Assembly: GCA_003644505.1 (NCBI GenBank)
Contig: QNCM01000001.1
Span: 1-40,000 of the forward strand
Direction of reading: 5' to 3'
Source of the DNA: Candidatus Makaraimicrobium thalassicum
GTDB taxonomy: Bacteria; Omnitrophota; Gorgyraeia; Tantalellales; Tantalellaceae
Length of the DNA: 40,000 bases
Shown: positions 37,349 through 40,000 of the stretch, piece after piece
Layout: each line of letters opens with the position of its first letter
Position numbering within the stretch: the stretch's first letter is position 1
Program-made: the position numbers and the translations under genes
Notes under the pieces: generated by a model
Seen by the model: only the letters and a program-made list of their open reading frames with translations
What the model was told of the DNA's origin: nothing
The model's database searches: none

Positions 37349-37402
37349 ATTTTTTTCTTTTTTATTTGTAGCTTATCACTCGTGACTCGCATACAAGAGA
37401 CA

Positions 37403-38029
37403 CTATGACGCTGTTCTTCGTTCCCGATATACCTCGTTCAGCAATTCTTCGCTTGTCTTGATATCCGGAACTCTTTCCAGCGCTTTCCGGAGCATATCTT
37501 CCGCTTCGTCTTTTTTATACTGCAACTGAAGGAGGATATCAAGAGCCTCATTCCTGGTATCTTCCTGTTCCTTTATCCCCCTTACGAACTCGTCCCGTAT
37601 AAGACCGTATTTACCGACCTTTCCCTGAAGCTTCGCGACAATGTGACGGGCCCGCTGCTCCCCTACCCCGGGCAGCCGTCTGAGGAAAGCGACATCCCCG
37701 CTGTCAATGGCTCCGGCTATGCTCGAGAACGGCTCCGCAAGGGCCCTGCACGCCGCTTTCGGCCCGATCCCGGAAACCGAGATAAACTTTTCGAAAAATT
37801 CTTTCTCCACTTCGTTCTGAAAACCGATAAGCACCGGGACAGCAGCAGAAGGTTTCATCTGATAGTAGTGATAAGTGATCAGCTCCAGCTGGCCTTCAAA
37901 CCCGTTCTTTTTTTCTATCGCTTTCATAACGGCAAGAGGGACCAGGACTTCATAACATATACCTCCGCTGGCTACCTGCAAGGCCCCTTCTCTTTTGCCT
38001 GCGACTGTACCGGTTATTCGTGATATCAT
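37403..38029 (-). CDS. ruvA: Holliday junction complex subunit RuvA
   Basis: RuvA binds the four-way junction and loads RuvB. The 208-residue protein has the OB start MISRITGTVAGK, the helix-hairpin-helix segments VSGIGPKAACRAL and LPGVGEQRARHIVAKLQGK, and a C-terminal helical domain that contacts RuvB. It lies 13 bases behind ruvC. Confidence 0.97.
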   Translation of the reverse strand: MISRITGTVAGKREGALQVASGGICYEVLVPLAVMKAIEKKNGFEGQLELITYHYYQMKPSAAVPVLIGFQNEVEKEFFEKFISVSGIGPKAACRALAEPFSSIAGAIDSGDVAFLRRLPGVGEQRARHIVAKLQGKVGKYGLIRDEFVRGIKEQEDTRNEALDILLQLQYKKDEAEDMLRKALERVPDIKTSEELLNEVYRERRTAS

Positions 38030-38042
38030 ATTTTACCGCCCG

Positions 38043-38543
38043 TTACCTTTTTTCTTTTCCCTCTCCTTCGATATACGCGTAACTGATCGCCATGGCTAGC
38101 GCATCGCTGACATCGAAAGATTCAGGACCGGCAGCTGTGTCCAGGTTTAACAGCGACCTGACCATGCCCTGTACCTGATACTTGCCGGCCCTGCCGTTGC
38201 CGGTGATAGCTTTTTTAATGCGCGTCGCGGAATAGTTTACGAGTTGTACGTTATTGATACCGCATGCCAGGCAAACGACCCCCCGGGCATGCCCCATAAG
38301 TATCGAAGTACTGGGGTGTTTATAATGGGAATAAAGTTTTTCCAGGACAAGAACCGCGGGCCTGCGTTCTGTTATGATGTTCGTCAGATTTACATATATC
38401 TCCGCAACCCGCCTGGAAATACCGTCCCCTGGAGACGTCCTTATCACACCGGCTTCTATCAACCTTATCCGGCCCGGGCTGTCCGCCTCAATCACGCCGT
38501 ATCCGGTATTCAGCAATCCTGGATCAACGCCCAAAATCTTCAC
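38043..38543 (-). CDS. ruvC: Holliday junction resolvase RuvC
   Basis: RuvC cuts Holliday junctions symmetrically. The 166-residue protein keeps the acidic catalytic set Asp7 (LGVDPGLLNTGYG), Glu68 (LVLEKLY), Asp144 and Asp147 (FDVSDALA). It starts at GTG, with GAGGAG inside the end of yebC. The yebC-ruvC-ruvA-ruvB order is conserved in many bacteria. Confidence 0.98.
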   Translation of the reverse strand: MKILGVDPGLLNTGYGVIEADSPGRIRLIEAGVIRTSPGDGISRRVAEIYVNLTNIITERRPAVLVLEKLYSHYKHPSTSILMGHARGVVCLACGINNVQLVNYSATRIKKAITGNGRAGKYQVQGMVRSLLNLDTAAGPESFDVSDALAMAISYAYIEGEGKEKR

Positions 38544-38547
38544 AAAA

Positions 38548-39309
38548 CTAATCGCCGTTCTCCTCTATCTCTTTCAATATCTTGTCCGGAATATCAAAAT
38601 TGGAATAAACATTCTGGACGTCATCATTATCCTCGAGGTCCTCCACAAGGACCAGTATCTTTCTCGCCGTTGCCGCGTCTTCCACTTTAATGGTGCTTTT
38701 TGGCACCATACTGAGCTCTCCCGATTCGATCTTCACTTTTTTCTCCATAAGGCCGGTCCGGACCCTGTCAAAATCCTGCAACGCGCTGGTGATCTGAAAA
38801 AAATCTTCATCGAAAGTAATATCCTCAGCGCCGGATTCCAGCGCCACGGTCAAAAGCTCCTCTTCGCTGGCATCTTCTTTCCTGACCAGAAAAACCCCTT
38901 TCTTCTCGAACAGGAACGCGACCGAACCGGCACCGGCCATATTTCCGCCGCGTTTGGAGAAAATACTACGGACCTCACTGGTCGTCCGGTTCCTGTTATC
39001 CGTAAGACCTTCCACAATAACGGCTACACCGCCGGGCGCATATCCTTCGAAAGAAACGGGCTCGTAGGAAACCCCTTCCAGTTCACCGGTGCCCTTTTTA
39101 ATGCCGCGTTCTATGTTATCCGCCGGCATATTGGCCTCTTTGGCCTTCTGGATCGCCAGCCGCAAACTGGGGTTGGCATCCGCGTTCCCCCCGCCTTCTC
39201 TCGCCGCCACGGTTATCTCGCGGATCAGTTTAGTGAATATTTTCCCGCGCTTGGCATCCTGCGCGCCTTTCTTGTGCTTGATACTTGCCCATTTGGAATG
39301 CCCGGACAT
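38548..39309 (-). CDS. yebC: YebC/PmpR-family protein
   Basis: YebC-family proteins were long described as transcription regulators and are now also linked to ribosome function at hard-to-translate stretches such as polyproline. The 253-residue sequence opens with the signature MSGHSKWASIKHKKGAQDAKRGKIFTK (written in part: SGHSKWASIKHKK) and has EGYAPGGVAVIVE and FLFEKKGVF. GGGAGG precedes the ATG. It lies 15 bases behind the EF-G gene, which fits a translation role. Confidence 0.96.
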   Translation of the reverse strand: MSGHSKWASIKHKKGAQDAKRGKIFTKLIREITVAAREGGGNADANPSLRLAIQKAKEANMPADNIERGIKKGTGELEGVSYEPVSFEGYAPGGVAVIVEGLTDNRNRTTSEVRSIFSKRGGNMAGAGSVAFLFEKKGVFLVRKEDASEEELLTVALESGAEDITFDEDFFQITSALQDFDRVRTGLMEKKVKIESGELSMVPKSTIKVEDAATARKILVLVEDLEDNDDVQNVYSNFDIPDKILKEIEENGD

Positions 39310-39324
39310 CTAATACCTCCCTGC

Positions 39325-40000
39325 CTACTCTTCCTCTTTCTTGCCCTTTTTACTCTGACTAATGACCTTCTGAGCCACGTTAGAAGGGACCGAATCGTAA
39401 TGCGAGAACGACATCGTATAGGTCGCCCTTCCCGCGGTAAGCGATTTCAATTCGTTGGCGTACTTATACATCTCTTCCAGTGGTATCTGCGCCTTTACGA
39501 TCTGCATGCCGCCTTCGGAATCCATTCCCTGTACCCTGCCGCGGCGGGAACTCAGGGACCCTGTAATATCACCCATGTTCTCTTCGGGAACCGTAAGTTC
39601 CACGTTCATTATCGGCTCAAGAAGAGACGGCTTCGCTTTTTCGCAGGATTCACGGAACGCATGCGCGGCAGCTATCTGAAAAGCGATATCCTTGGAATCC
39701 ACCGGATGGGTCTTCCCGTCATAAACGACAACCCTGATATCAGTGACCGGAAATCCCGCTATTATGCCGTCTGCCAGCGCGTGCCTTACGCCTTTCTCAC
39801 AACTGCCGACAAGCTGTTTTGGTATGGCGCCGCCGACGACTTTATCGACAAAATCAAACCCCTCGCCGCGCGGAAGCGGTTCAACGCGCATCCAGACCTC
39901 GGCGAACTGTCCGGCACCACCCGTCTGTTTTTTATGCCTGTACTTGGAATCTCCGTTGGACGTGATGGTTTCTTTATAGGCCACTTTTGGGGTCCCTATC
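39325..40000 (-). CDS. fusA: Elongation factor G-like protein, C-terminal part (cut by window edge)
   Basis: The frame is open to the window edge, so only about 225 C-terminal residues are seen (EF-G domains IV and V). Family segments are KQTGGAGQFAEV, GFDFVDKVVGGAIPKQ, VRHALADGIIAGFPV, LLEPIMNVELTVPEE, GDITGSLSSRRGRVQGM and LKSLTAGRATYTMSFSHY. The RHKKQTGG and SSRRGRVQG details look closer to EF-G2-type paralogues than to canonical EF-G, but without the G domain this stays open. A GTG at 39984 is an internal valine codon, not the start. Confidence 0.93.
   Translation of the reverse strand, partial: IGTPKVAYKETITSNGDSKYRHKKQTGGAGQFAEVWMRVEPLPRGEGFDFVDKVVGGAIPKQLVGSCEKGVRHALADGIIAGFPVTDIRVVVYDGKTHPVDSKDIAFQIAAAHAFRESCEKAKPSLLEPIMNVELTVPEENMGDITGSLSSRRGRVQGMDSEGGMQIVKAQIPLEEMYKYANELKSLTAGRATYTMSFSHYDSVPSNVAQKVISQSKKGKKEEE

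Overview
The window reads as a chromosomal segment of a Gram-negative bacterium, probably from the PVC superphylum or a related candidate phylum. Omnitrophota is my best guess. This is inferred from the gene order, from lipoproteins alongside a YajC-SecDF translocase, from a SpoIID-like protein in a non-sporulating setting, and from one enormous secreted protein. No marker here proves the phylum. The standard code fits: several genes end in TGA.

Region 1 (1-1,620) is the end of an insertion sequence running off the left edge. Its integrase-type transposase is split by an in-frame TGA where the family has a tryptophan. Two imperfect ~34-bp direct repeats mark the outer end.

Region 2 (1,660-18,205) is a four-gene operon on the minus strand with a near-consensus promoter. 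It begins with a ~13.6-kb gene for a ~4,543-residue exported protein. In order this has a signal peptide, Rhs/YD-like beta repeats, two pairs of Tyr-rich beta-sandwich modules, more YD-like repeats, a 611-residue tandem duplication containing Gly-rich modules, a coiled coil, a DUF4214-like segment, a C39-like papain-fold domain, hydrophobic segments and an unrecognised C-terminus. Three small exported proteins follow: a TolB-like propeller lipoprotein, a ~495-residue secreted protein and a small lipoprotein. Base composition drops sharply near 6,700, inside the giant gene, so its last ~735 codons and the three downstream genes share an AT-rich character. This is the most likely undescribed system in the window.

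Region 3 (18,162-18,661) is a ~500-bp AT-rich spacer with small repeats.

Region 4 (18,662-40,000) is a dense, GC-richer housekeeping block, nearly all on the minus strand. In transcription order it holds an EF-G C-terminus, yebC, ruvC-ruvA-ruvB, a DUF2905 gene, a spoIID-like gene, queA, a lone receiver protein, tgt, yajC, secDF and recJ. Then comes rpmB on the plus strand, followed by recG, rsmD, coaD, pta, ackA, rpmF, plsX, fabH and fabD. The functions are translation and its quality, Holliday-junction processing, queuosine synthesis, protein export, acetyl-phosphate/acetate metabolism and the start of fatty-acid and phospholipid synthesis. Many neighbours overlap by 4 bases (ATGA) or lie within 20 bases, implying translational coupling. 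Intergenic spaces carry short palindromic elements.
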